This document shows, in pieces, positions 48,700-57,615 of a DNA stretch of 64,000 nt. The DNA is from Fulvimarina uroteuthidis (lineage in GTDB: Bacteria > Pseudomonadota > Alphaproteobacteria > Rhizobiales > Rhizobiaceae), in NCBI RefSeq assembly GCF_034321785.1, contig NZ_JAXLPB010000006.1:62001-126000 (forward strand), given 5' to 3'. Made by a program: the position numbers and the translations under genes. Below the pieces are notes generated by a model, which saw nothing but the letters and a program-made list of their open reading frames with translations, did not search any database and was not told where the DNA came from. Numbering within the stretch: position 1 is the first letter of the stretch; each line of letters opens with the position of its first letter.

Positions 48700-50034
48700 C
48701 TAGTTCTCGCGGAACGCACGTGACATGCTGTCGACCACCGGCTTTGCGATATATTCGAAAAAGGTGCGCTCGGCGGTCTGAATCATGATCTCGGCGGGCA
48801 TTCCCGGTGTCGGAGCGAAGCCGCGGACACGGCTGAGCTCGGAGGATGCCAACTTGACTCGCACAATGTAGATCTCGTGCTGAACACCACTCGTCGTATC
48901 AGGAATTGCGTCGGCCGAGATATAAAAGACTTCACCCATGAGGACCGGAGTCGTGCGCTGGTTAAGCGCGCTCAGCCGCACCATGGCCTCCTGACCGATT
49001 TCGACACTGTCGATGTCCGTGCGTGGAATCTGGACCTCGACGATGAGCGGTACATTGGCCGGCGTGATTTCCGCGATCGGACGGCCGCTCTCAATGACGC
49101 CGCCGGCGGTATGGTAATATAGGCGAACAATTGTGCCTTCGACCGGCGCAGGGATCGTAGCACGCTTCAAAATGTTCGAGGTGCTGTGCCGTTCTTCGCG
49201 GACCGTATCGAGTTCGGCCTCGATCGCCTGCAACTCTTCCAGCGCGGCTTGGCGGTAGGCCGCGAGCACCTGCTCGACCTGCTGGTCGTATTTTACGCTT
49301 TGGGAGACGGTCTCGTCGACTTCTGAGGAGAGGCGGCCGATCTGGCCTTCGGCTTCCGCGATCGCACGCTTTAAGGCGGTGACCTGGACCTTATTGATAT
49401 AGCCCTTGTCGAGAAGGAAGAGCTTGCCTTCGAGTTCTTCCTTCAGCAGGCCGAGCTGTTGGTCCACGGAAGCCATTTGCTTGCGATAACCTTCGGCGCG
49501 AAAATCGAGGGCTTCCTTGTTTTGAGTGAGCAGGGCGATTTCCGCTTCGAGTTTGGCCCGAGCCCCCTCGAAGTTCAATTGCTGGCTGTCGAGAATGTCG
49601 GACACCTCGAAATCGCCCCGGTTGCTGGTGAGCATCGGCGGGAAGTTGATCGTCTCGAGCGCGCCATATTCGGCCTGCAGGCGGGCATTGATTGCTTCGA
49701 GCCTGACGTGTCTCAGCCAGAGCTGACGATCTTTGGCAAGCGCGCTCGTCTCGTCGAGTTTCACAATTGCTTGGCCTTTTTCGACGATCGCCCCTTCCTC
49801 GACCAATATTTCCTCGATTATGCCACCTTCGAGATGCTGGACGACCTTGTTCTGCCCAGTTGCGACGAAGCTGCCCGGTGCGATGACGGCCGCTGCAAGC
49901 GGGGCGGAGAAAGCCCAGGCGCCGAAGCCGCCGAAAGCGCCGACAAGCATGATGCATCCGAGCACCGTATGAAACGCGATGCCGCGTGGAACGCCGGCAA
50001 ACCATTCCGGCTGATTGTCGTTTGCCCGCAGCAT
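48700..50034 (-). CDS. Type I secretion membrane fusion protein (HlyD family)
   Basis: A 444-residue adaptor that links the ABC exporter to an outer-membrane channel. It has one N-terminal membrane helix (about 20-45), a first lipoyl half (VVQHLEGGIIEEILVEEGAIVEKGQ), a long coiled coil (about 100-300), the second lipoyl half (ATIPAPVEGTIVRLYYHTAGGVI) and a beta-barrel region ending in GMPAEIMIQTAERTFFEYIAKPV, a HlyD/PrsE hallmark. It follows the exporter gene on the minus strand. An outer-membrane TolC gene is not in the window. Confidence 0.93.
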   Translation of the reverse strand: MLRANDNQPEWFAGVPRGIAFHTVLGCIMLVGAFGGFGAWAFSAPLAAAVIAPGSFVATGQNKVVQHLEGGIIEEILVEEGAIVEKGQAIVKLDETSALAKDRQLWLRHVRLEAINARLQAEYGALETINFPPMLTSNRGDFEVSDILDSQQLNFEGARAKLEAEIALLTQNKEALDFRAEGYRKQMASVDQQLGLLKEELEGKLFLLDKGYINKVQVTALKRAIAEAEGQIGRLSSEVDETVSQSVKYDQQVEQVLAAYRQAALEELQAIEAELDTVREERHSTSNILKRATIPAPVEGTIVRLYYHTAGGVIESGRPIAEITPANVPLIVEVQIPRTDIDSVEIGQEAMVRLSALNQRTTPVLMGEVFYISADAIPDTTSGVQHEIYIVRVKLASSELSRVRGFAPTPGMPAEIMIQTAERTFFEYIAKPVVDSMSRAFREN

Positions 50035-50151
50035 GTTCCCATCTTCCTTTGCAAGAGTGTTGAACTGGAAAACAGCGTCCCGCTTCCCAAACGACTGAAG
50101 TGGGGTCTGATCTTCAGAGCGATGGTCTAGCCCTTTGGCCGAGCGTTAGCA

Positions 50152-52350
50152 TCAGCTCGCTTGTCCGCCGAGGCGGGGACCCTGTGAACGCTCGGCCAGC
50201 GTTTTTAGAACTTCCGTGCGTTCACCCATCAAAGCGATCCCGCCTTGAGACAGGACCATGATCCTGTCGACGCTGGTCAGAATCGCAGGTTTTTGGGTGA
50301 TCGTGACGATCGTTATCCCCTGTGCCTTTGCTTTTTCGATCGCCCTTGCGAGCGCCATGTCGCCCGCCGTGTCGAGGTTCGAATTCGGCTCGTCGAGGAC
50401 GATCAGGCGAGGCCGGCCGAAAAACGCCCGCGCGAGTGCAATGCGCTGTTTCTGGCCGCCGGAGAGCGGCGCACCGTCGGCTGCAACGACCGTCTCATAG
50501 CCCTGCGGCAGCGAGGCGATCATTTCATGGACGTCGGCGAGCTGTGCGGCGTGGTAAATGTCCTCGTCTGAAGCGTCCCGTTGCATCCGGGCGATATTGT
50601 CCTTGATAGAGCCGGGGAATAGCTGGACGTCTTGGGGAAGGTAGCCGATGTTCTGGCCGAACTGGCGCTGGTCCCAATTGCGAATATCCATCAGATCGAG
50701 CCGTACGGCTCCCGATGTCGGCACGATCGAGCCGACCAACATCTTTCCGAGTGTCGTCTTGCCTGCGCCCGAGTCGCCGATAATGGCGAGCGAGTCTCCA
50801 GCCTTCAGGGTGAACGTGAGGGCGTTGAGGACGACCCGTTTCGTTCCGTCCGGCACATAGAGGAGACGCTCCACGTCGAGACGTCCTTGTGGATTAGGCA
50901 GGACGAGGCGTTCCAGATTAAGCGACGAGGATTTGAGTAGCGCCGCGATCCGGCTGTACGATCCGCGCGAGAGCACGAACTGGTTCCAGCCTTCAATCGC
51001 GCCTTCGATCGGTTGCAGAGCCCGGCCGGCGATGATCGAGGCTGCAATGACCATCCCGCCGGTAATCTCGCCCTCGATCGCTAGATAGGCACCCCAGCCG
51101 AGCATCGCGACCTGCGTTAGAAGACGGAACGATTTGGAGATCGCGGCGGCAACAATGTTCCGGTCCTGCGCCTGGACCTGCGAGGTAAGGCATGCAGCCG
51201 TGTCCCTGCCCCAGATCTGTACGGCTTCCGGTATCATCGCCAACGCATTGATGATCTGGGAATTGCGCGACATCGAATCGAGATGGAGATTGGCCCGGCT
51301 CAGATGCTGGTTCGCCGTCGCAAAGGGCTTGGCCGTCAGACGCTGATTGATTATCGCGATAATGAGAAGTCCGAGGGCTGCAACGACCACGATCGCGCCC
51401 AGATCGGGATGGACGAGAAAGATGCCCAAAAGAAAGAGCGGGGCGAACGGGACATCGAGCATCGACAGGAGCGTGCCAGAGGTGAGAAAGGCCCGCATCT
51501 GTTGGAGATCGCCGAGCGTCTGATATTCCCGGCCATTGCTGTGTAATGAGGCGCGCGCTGCGGCGCTGAGGATGGGCGCGCCGAGCTTGACGGCGCATTC
51601 GACAGCCGTGCGCATTAGGATAAAGCGGCGGATGGCGTCGAAGAAACCGTTGAGAAGAACGGCACCGACGATCACCAAAGTTAGCATCATGAGCGTGTCG
51701 ATCGAGCGGCTGGTTAGCACGCGGTCCGATATCTGGAAGAGATAGATTGGAATGGCAAGGACGAGGACGTTTGTCGCACAGGTAAAAATCATCACGATGA
51801 TGAGGTTTCGCCTTATCGCCGAAAGCCCGTCGCGCAGGTTCTTAGAAAAATCGATCGAGCCGAGCCGTTTGTGAAAGGTCCCGCCGCCGCCGCCGCCGCC
51901 GCCGCCGCGTCCGCCGCCTCCGCCGGTTCCCGAGGGTGGTTTGCCGCCGTCGTCCGTCGTGCGCACCGGCCCGCGATCGAGGTTGATCGTTTTCGCCGAG
52001 AACGGCGTCTGCGGGCCGGTCTTTTCGATCTTGTCGGCCAACGGCTTCTCGGCGACGGGATCGTCGTACAAGGTGCGCGCATTCGGAGCTTTGGTGTTCG
52101 CCGCGCCGGCTTCCATCCGTTCCGCCTTAAGGCCTGCCGACGCAGAGCCTGGCGGAAGCCGTATGGTCGGTTGATCGGCGGCGTCATGTTCTCTGACCGA
52201 TGTTTCCTTTTCGTCGAAACGTTCGCGCTCGTCCTCGCGCGCGATCGACCTCAATTCATCGAGAGCCGCGGTCATCCGCTGGTCCCAATCGGCACTCGGC
52301 GCATGGCTGCGGCGTTCGCGTGTGGACACCGGGTCGTCAACCATGGTCAT
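50152..52350 (-). CDS. Type I secretion ABC exporter (PrtD family) with Gly-rich N-terminal extension
   Basis: A 732-residue half-transporter that exports unfolded substrates. The first 170 residues are a charged, disordered extension ending in a poly-Gly tract encoded by nine CCG repeats on the plus strand. The membrane domain (about 180-460) is followed by the ATPase with Walker A GDSGAGKTTLGK, signature LSGGQKQRI, Walker B LIVLDEPNSNLD and a TITQKP switch where His is more usual. No C39 peptidase is present. The ATG has AGGAG about eight bases upstream. It is 11 bases after the 667-residue gene. Confidence 0.93.
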   Translation of the reverse strand: MTMVDDPVSTRERRSHAPSADWDQRMTAALDELRSIAREDERERFDEKETSVREHDAADQPTIRLPPGSASAGLKAERMEAGAANTKAPNARTLYDDPVAEKPLADKIEKTGPQTPFSAKTINLDRGPVRTTDDGGKPPSGTGGGGGRGGGGGGGGGTFHKRLGSIDFSKNLRDGLSAIRRNLIIVMIFTCATNVLVLAIPIYLFQISDRVLTSRSIDTLMMLTLVIVGAVLLNGFFDAIRRFILMRTAVECAVKLGAPILSAAARASLHSNGREYQTLGDLQQMRAFLTSGTLLSMLDVPFAPLFLLGIFLVHPDLGAIVVVAALGLLIIAIINQRLTAKPFATANQHLSRANLHLDSMSRNSQIINALAMIPEAVQIWGRDTAACLTSQVQAQDRNIVAAAISKSFRLLTQVAMLGWGAYLAIEGEITGGMVIAASIIAGRALQPIEGAIEGWNQFVLSRGSYSRIAALLKSSSLNLERLVLPNPQGRLDVERLLYVPDGTKRVVLNALTFTLKAGDSLAIIGDSGAGKTTLGKMLVGSIVPTSGAVRLDLMDIRNWDQRQFGQNIGYLPQDVQLFPGSIKDNIARMQRDASDEDIYHAAQLADVHEMIASLPQGYETVVAADGAPLSGGQKQRIALARAFFGRPRLIVLDEPNSNLDTAGDMALARAIEKAKAQGITIVTITQKPAILTSVDRIMVLSQGGIALMGERTEVLKTLAERSQGPRLGGQAS
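51881..51908. repeat. (CCG)9 trinucleotide microsatellite in the exporter gene
   Basis: Nine perfect CCG units, coding for poly-Gly in the N-terminal extension of the ABC exporter. Changes in repeat number would keep the frame and only alter the linker length. Confidence 0.8.
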
Positions 52351-52361
52351 GAACTAACTCC

Positions 52362-54365
52362 TCAAGCCAGCATAGTCTGAAGCACGTCATCGGTGCTTTG
52401 GAAGGACGGCAGCATCGTCTGGGCCGTGTGCATGTCGTGCGTTTGTCCGGGAAGCATGTCGTCGGCGAGAAACAGAACGGCTTCGCTCGCGAGATCGCCA
52501 GCGAGCGCAAGATCGGTTGGAACGCTGCCCAGATCGTCGAGGAAACCAGCTTGGTGGATCAAGGCATCCGAATAGACGCTGCCGGCGACTTCCACATGCT
52601 GGTCAAAGCCGGATCTGAGGATAGATGCGACATTTATCGCGGTATTGCCGCCCGTCTCGAAGCTGTTTTCCCCGAGCGGGCCGTTGTTCTCATCAATCCG
52701 TAGATGGTCGGAGTCAGATGCTATGATCGTTTGCTCGATGTAATCGAGCTCGAGATAGTCTCCCTTTATCAAGAGGATGTCCAAGGACCCAAGCCCGGCG
52801 AAGATGGAGTTTTGAAGCATATCCAGTGTCACCGCGCCGGGTCCGTCCCTCAGGGCGTCGAAAAGCGCGCTACTTTCGCCAGTCATCTGATGCAGCGTCG
52901 TCTCGCCGAAATGCTTGATCGATGCTTCGTTCCAGACGAGATTGTCCCCCTGCTCGAGAGCCAACTTTTCCGGCTTTTGAGCCGGGAAACGCGTGACGTG
53001 GTCTTCGTCGACTAGTATATTCGTCTGAGAGATGACGTTGGCCTTCCAGACGTCGCCGAGGACGACGATCAGGTCGAAGCTCTTGCCGAGTTCGATCAAG
53101 CGTACGGAATTGGCAAGGCCATTGCCTCCCGTCTGGAGATAGGTAGCAGCACCCGTGCGGGTCGCTCCGATCCAGTCGTCATCGACGAGACGGCTCGTCT
53201 GCTCGATCCATTGAAGATTGAGAAAATTACCTTCGAGGGTCGCGAGGGTAAAGTTGACGGGAAGCGCAAGAGAAGCCATGTCCAGTCCGGCGAAGGGATC
53301 GTTCGAGAAGAATAGCCGCTCTGCAACATTCACCGCCTCGTTTTCGATCCGCTCGGCCATGGACGAAACGCCGTCCACCACGTCGCGGTCGGACAGAACG
53401 TAGGTCTGAACAATGATATCTACGCCCGTATAATTGCCGCCGACATACATATTCGGCCCAGACAGCATGGCGTCGTAGAGGACGACTTCGTTCGTCAGCC
53501 TGTTGTCACCGCTTTCCATCTCAAATGACGAGATTACATCAACGACCCCTTCGCCGGCGGTTGACTGGCCTTTGGCGAATGTCGAGGGCTCGGCAGCGAT
53601 CGTCTCAGGTTCCGTCAGGTCTCGTTCCGCAAGCCTTTGCGCAAGGTCTGGTCTTTCAGTGACTTCGAGCCCGTCAACGAAGATGCCCGATGCGTCTTCA
53701 CCGCGAATGCTGGACCCCGAGCTCGTCCCGTTTGCATCGATCGCGTCCACGAGCATGGTCAGTTCTTCGATCATCGCCGCAATCGCTGCTTCGTTCTGCG
53801 GTGGATCAAATTCCATATCGAACGGCTGCAGCGTCTCGGCGATTGCAATCGCCCGCTCCAAACCCTCGAAATTCACAACAATCTCGCCGACACTGAACAT
53901 GCCCTCGCCAAACATCACGATGTCGACATCTAAGAGCGATGCGTTCTGGAGAATGACCACTGCAACCTGATCGGCCGGCGGCTCCACGCTATACTTCATC
54001 TTGAAGGAGCCTGAAACGGTAAGACGGTAAAACGGGAAGGGCAAGGCGTCTGCGGCTAGGACAATCCCACCGAAGTTCTGCCACACGTCCGGCATCGGGA
54101 CGATGGGCGGTTCGGCTTCCGGTCCGGGTCCGGTCCAAGCAGATCGTAGAAAGAATTCCGGCGGCGTATATTCTACATTAGGCCGGTAAAGGGTGAGGAG
54201 AAAACTGTCTTGCACGTCAGCCTGAAATAGTGGGAGATCGGTCTCCGAAAAGTTTGCGCCGAGGCCTTCGCGGAAGCTCTCGAAGCTCGATCGAGCCCGG
54301 CCTTCTTCCTCGGCCGTTGCGAAGAGGCCAATAAAATGGGCAATTTCCTCGCTGCGGATATCCAT
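52362..54365 (-). CDS. Acidic repeat protein of the type I secretion locus, probable exported substrate or anchor
   Basis: A 667-residue acidic protein without a signal peptide. Four copies of a motif QT-x-x-(L/A)-(V/S)-D-x-D occur at about residues 317, 387, 444 and 541 (QTYVLSDRD, QTSRLVDDD, QTNILVDED, QTIIASDSD), with a weaker fifth near 605 (HQAGFLDD). Each follows a short beta stretch such as WIE or VIS, which suggests repeated beta turns, possibly calcium-binding. The first 250 residues contain a different mixed domain. Its position between the Gly-rich gene and the exporter suggests secretion by the same system or a role in the matrix. GTG at 54368 is an alternative start. Confidence 0.65.
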   Translation of the reverse strand: MDIRSEEIAHFIGLFATAEEEGRARSSFESFREGLGANFSETDLPLFQADVQDSFLLTLYRPNVEYTPPEFFLRSAWTGPGPEAEPPIVPMPDVWQNFGGIVLAADALPFPFYRLTVSGSFKMKYSVEPPADQVAVVILQNASLLDVDIVMFGEGMFSVGEIVVNFEGLERAIAIAETLQPFDMEFDPPQNEAAIAAMIEELTMLVDAIDANGTSSGSSIRGEDASGIFVDGLEVTERPDLAQRLAERDLTEPETIAAEPSTFAKGQSTAGEGVVDVISSFEMESGDNRLTNEVVLYDAMLSGPNMYVGGNYTGVDIIVQTYVLSDRDVVDGVSSMAERIENEAVNVAERLFFSNDPFAGLDMASLALPVNFTLATLEGNFLNLQWIEQTSRLVDDDWIGATRTGAATYLQTGGNGLANSVRLIELGKSFDLIVVLGDVWKANVISQTNILVDEDHVTRFPAQKPEKLALEQGDNLVWNEASIKHFGETTLHQMTGESSALFDALRDGPGAVTLDMLQNSIFAGLGSLDILLIKGDYLELDYIEQTIIASDSDHLRIDENNGPLGENSFETGGNTAINVASILRSGFDQHVEVAGSVYSDALIHQAGFLDDLGSVPTDLALAGDLASEAVLFLADDMLPGQTHDMHTAQTMLPSFQSTDDVLQTMLA

Positions 54366-54437
54366 CACGACAATCCAAGTTTACTGGAAATTGGGAGCCA
54401 GAAAGAAGCGGATGACAGCCTCCGCATCTTTGAAAGA

Positions 54438-54471
54438 ACGGCGGGCTCTAAAATCGGGGAAAGCCCGCCGT
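54438..54471 (-). terminator. Intercistronic hairpin, partial terminator
   Basis: ACGGCGGGCT and AGCCCGCCGT form a perfect 10-base-pair stem with a 14-base loop between the Gly-rich gene and the rest of the operon. The T-tract after it on the minus strand is short (TTCTTTC), so it may only attenuate, keeping exporter levels below those of the substrate. It could also stabilise the upstream mRNA. Confidence 0.5.
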
Positions 54472-54529
54472 CGAGATCGAACAGGAGGGGGGAGCCTGCT
54501 TGGGGAGTGCAGGCTCAGCTGTTCGAAAC

Positions 54530-56248
54530 TTAGCTGTCGTCTTCGCCAGTGAGCGTAGAGTCGTAGTTGCCGCCGACCACCGTCATGTCGACCTGGTTGC
54601 CGAGGATGTTGGCACCCATCACGATCGACTGGTTGAACGCGGAGGTGTCGATGTTGGCATCGGCCGTGGCATTGGAGATTGCCTCGATGATGCTGTCGTC
54701 ACCGACATTCGAGCCCCACATGCCGCCGTCGCCACCAACTCCACCGGCACCGCCCGTGGCGGTTCCGCCGGCACCACCAGCACCGCCAGCACCGGCAAAT
54801 GCTGCACCGCCAGCTGCGTCACCACCACGACCCATGCCGGCCATGATGTCGTCGATGGATGCTGAGCCGCCCGCGCCGCCGGCACCGCCGAGTGCACCGT
54901 TCAGCGAATAGGCGGTGCCGAAGGCCGCATCGAGCAGCACGCCGTCCCCGGCATCCGTGTCGCCGCCTGCACCGCCTGCACCGCCTGCTCCGGCGTTGGC
55001 ATTGCCGGTGGTGGCACCGGTCGTCTGACCGCTGTCGCCGCCATCATCGACGCCGGCTCCAGACAGTCCGAGCGCCTCGGCGATCGAACCGGTGACATTG
55101 GCTGCACCTGCATCGCCGCCGTCACCGCCTTTATTGAAGCCGAGAAGAGCGCCAAGCCCATGGCCGGCACCGCCACCTGCGCCTGCGTCACTGTCGGGAT
55201 CGCTGATGGCGACCGGAACCGTCGCGGCTACGGCCACTGCATCACCGGCATCGCCGCCTGTGGTGCTGCCCGCGCCACCGCTAGTCGCATCGGTGTCGCC
55301 ACCGTCGCCCGCTTCGCCGCCGTCGGCATCATTGTTGTTGCCGCCGTTTGCCTGGCCCGCGGCAACGGCACCGATCGCTGCCGACAGGGCACCGGCATCG
55401 CCGCCATCATCACCATCGCCGGCTTCGACATCGTCCGCGAAGGCCTGTCCGCCGATGCCGCCTAGGGTGAAGGCGAGGCCGCCGAGCGCAGCGCCGCCGT
55501 TGCCCCCCGTGGCACCCGAAGCGTCACCGGCGCGACCGCCAAGACCGCCCTCACCACCTGCATTGATGCCGTCGGCGGACGTCGCGGTGCCTCCGCGTGC
55601 ATCACCGTTCTGATTGAACGTCCCGCCTTCATTCGTGACGGTTGGCCGGTCGAGCGTGTCATTATCGACCACGCGGGCATCCTGGCTGAGTACGAATGCG
55701 CTGTCGTTGCCGTCGCCGTTCAGGGCGCTGTCGAGAATGTCTGAGAGGCTGATATCATCGCCCGGATCAACCGAGACCTCGCCGTCCTTATTGAACAGCA
55801 CATTGTCGAAATCGGCATTGCCACCAATGTCGAAGTCGGCAAAGTCATCATCGGTCGGGTCGAAGTTATCGAGACCAAGATCGACATCCACGTCGACGTT
55901 GGTCTTAGTCTCGTTGACGTTCGAGTTGTGGTTGGTGCTCGAATTGTGATTGGCGTTGAGGTTTCCGTTCAGGTTGGCATTAAGACCGGCATTGAGGTTG
56001 GAGTTACCGTTGTCGTTCTCATTGTCGGACTTCGAAAACTGATACTGGCCCTGGAATTGATCCTGTTCTTGATCTTGGGACTGATCCTGATCCTGATCCT
56101 GATCCTGACCGGGCTTGTGTCCCCAGCCACCCAGATCAATATCTACATCCTTATTGTAGATAATTGTATCTCCGTCATCACCCTGAGTCGGGAAATGGTC
56201 GACAATATCTTCGAAGATCCCGAAGTTATTGTTATTTTTATTAGACAT
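54530..56248 (-). CDS. Large Gly/Ala/Asn/Asp-rich secreted protein
   Basis: A 572-residue low-complexity protein with no signal peptide. Regions in order are a head with TIIYNKDVDIDLGGWG, a QDQDQ tract (about 48-70), an Asn-rich tract (NLNAGLNANLNGNLNANHN, about 80-112), an acidic segment, and 330 residues rich in GG and GD (GGAGGAGG-type). The C-terminus, QSIVMGANILGNQVDMTVVGGN, recalls the Q-hydrophobic units of the neighbouring 667-residue protein and may be the secretion signal. It is likely the main substrate of the exporter, a matrix or adhesive protein. GAGGA precedes the ATG. Confidence 0.7.
   Translation of the reverse strand: MSNKNNNNFGIFEDIVDHFPTQGDDGDTIIYNKDVDIDLGGWGHKPGQDQDQDQDQSQDQEQDQFQGQYQFSKSDNENDNGNSNLNAGLNANLNGNLNANHNSSTNHNSNVNETKTNVDVDVDLGLDNFDPTDDDFADFDIGGNADFDNVLFNKDGEVSVDPGDDISLSDILDSALNGDGNDSAFVLSQDARVVDNDTLDRPTVTNEGGTFNQNGDARGGTATSADGINAGGEGGLGGRAGDASGATGGNGGAALGGLAFTLGGIGGQAFADDVEAGDGDDGGDAGALSAAIGAVAAGQANGGNNNDADGGEAGDGGDTDATSGGAGSTTGGDAGDAVAVAATVPVAISDPDSDAGAGGGAGHGLGALLGFNKGGDGGDAGAANVTGSIAEALGLSGAGVDDGGDSGQTTGATTGNANAGAGGAGGAGGDTDAGDGVLLDAAFGTAYSLNGALGGAGGAGGSASIDDIMAGMGRGGDAAGGAAFAGAGGAGGAGGTATGGAGGVGGDGGMWGSNVGDDSIIEAISNATADANIDTSAFNQSIVMGANILGNQVDMTVVGGNYDSTLTGEDDS
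56081..56108. repeat. Tandem hexamer CTGATC repeat coding for QD
   Basis: About four and a half CTGATC units (minus-strand GATCAG) code for the alternating Gln-Asp tract at the N-terminus of the Gly-rich protein. It is prone to in-frame length change. Confidence 0.75.
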
Positions 56249-56820
56249 TGTATCGTCCTCATATGTTTAAAGGACAGCACCGCATTGCGTTCATTTTCGC
56301 GTAGCATCTGGCTGCCTGGTTTCGATTAAGCATCAGTATCTTCAACATCAGTGACGAAAGCGCGCTTCGGATAATGATTGAATATCTCTTGATATTCTTT
56401 CTTGAGTTCGTACACCTTATGGAAGACTTAATGCAGCTCCACTTTTGCTTAATATATTGCTAAGAGAAAGCCGGCAATTGGATTGATAACCGCATGGCTG
56501 CCGGCCGAAGTTGGAGCGTTCCCGCCAACCTTTTGAAAAAAAGCAATTTTTCGGTTTGTCACAGATGTGCGTCAAGTCTGAGTTACAAGTGCTAGCTAAC
56601 CGAATCGGTATGGTACGCCGAATTCCTCTCCGGTTGATTATCCTGTAGCGCTAAACAAAGGCTCTGACCGGGGCATGCGAACTAGCCGAATGATTATCTA
56701 TCTTTACGGAATGGCGACTGATAATATGATTAGATGGTTCGAAGCTTAGGAAATATGCGAGTGCAACCGCGAGTGCGACTGCGACTGCGAGGAGTTTAAC
56801 GAAAAGTTCGGGGAGGAAAA
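56249..56820. other. Divergent control region between the secretion locus and the LuxR gene
   Basis: About 570 bases, clearly AT-rich, with no supported gene. It contains GAAAAA/TTTTTC as a small inverted repeat near 56535, and a degenerate hexamer repeat of GCGAGT and GCGACT at 56757-56792. The end near 56812 holds the GGGAGG of the LuxR gene. Promoters for both transcripts should lie here. A hydrophobic minus-strand frame across the hexamer repeat is rejected because it lacks a start. Confidence 0.55.
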
Positions 56821-57603
56821 GTGGTGTCTTTACAAGTATTTGGAGAGCGTAGTTCGCTTGCGCGCATTCACTCCAAGGGTCCCGAAACAAATAGCTTCGA
56901 CGGAGCAACTCGTACACGATATATATTGCTCTCCGAGCCGAATTTATTCCCATTGTGTTACCGTGACGCGCTTGCGGCTATGAACCGGAACATTCGATTT
57001 GCGGCCCTGGATGCCGACGATCTCCAGCTAGACGGTACAGCGATGCACAATGCATTAGTCGTTCTGGACGGGACAGATGGGTGGGAGGTTCTGGGTCAGG
57101 CGAAGGGCATTCAAGACCGGTTTCCGAAGGTGACCATCATTCTGGCGACGGAAGGCGTGCCAAGTGAAGATGCAATGGCGGCCTTTTTTTCGCAGCCCTA
57201 CGTCAGAAGTATTCTACCGATGGATGTTCGCCTCGATCTCTGGCTGGCGGCGATGCGGGCCATTTTTGAAGGTCTCGAGTATGTCCCCATGCGTTTTCTT
57301 TATTCCGGTCGTTACAATAGCAAAGCGGAACGGCATCCGGACGCGCCGCCGCAGCGAGAGGTACGTGATGGCTCGCACGACGACCGGATTTTCGGTGCCG
57401 GCGCTTTGCGGCATCTCACGCAGCGCGAACTCGAAGTGCTGGCAATTCTGTCGGAGGGCAGGCCAAATAAGATTATTGCAAAAAAGCTCGGCGTGTCCGA
57501 ACACACGGTCAAGCTGCACATTCACAAAATCATGCGCAAGCTGAAGGTGTCGAACAGGACGGAAGCCGCTTCTTATTTCATCGCGATGTCAGGAACGACC
57601 TGA
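56821..57603 (+). CDS. LuxR-family transcriptional regulator
   Basis: A 260-residue regulator. The C-terminal helix-turn-helix (about 198-258) is unmistakable: LTQRELEVLAILSEGRPNKIIAKKLGVSEHTVKLHIHKIMRKL. The N-terminal 160 residues have a receiver-like alternation (ILLSEPNLFPLCYRDALAAM, NALVVLDGTDGW, VTIILATEG), but no clear phosphorylatable Asp, as in CsgD/VpsT-type regulators. GTG at 56821 or 56824 follows GGGAGG directly. Placed between the secreted-matrix locus and bcs genes it is the best candidate for controlling both, which is inference. Confidence 0.85.
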   Translation: MVSLQVFGERSSLARIHSKGPETNSFDGATRTRYILLSEPNLFPLCYRDALAAMNRNIRFAALDADDLQLDGTAMHNALVVLDGTDGWEVLGQAKGIQDRFPKVTIILATEGVPSEDAMAAFFSQPYVRSILPMDVRLDLWLAAMRAIFEGLEYVPMRFLYSGRYNSKAERHPDAPPQREVRDGSHDDRIFGAGALRHLTQRELEVLAILSEGRPNKIIAKKLGVSEHTVKLHIHKIMRKLKVSNRTEAASYFIAMSGTT

Positions 57604-57615
57604 CGGAGAGCAAGC

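Noticed and set aside
48402..48723. Overlapping 75- and 101-codon frames before the HlyD gene
   Set aside because: No domain, no ribosome-binding site, and they overlap on opposite strands; left as intergenic.
54859..55613. Pro-, Arg- or His-rich plus-strand frames over the Gly-rich gene
   Set aside because: Low-complexity reverse frames of a repetitive GC-rich gene.
56651..56953. Hydrophobic minus-strand frame containing LAVAVALAVALAYFLSF
   Set aside because: Created by the GCGACT-type repeat, overlaps the LuxR start and has no start codon near the hydrophobic part.
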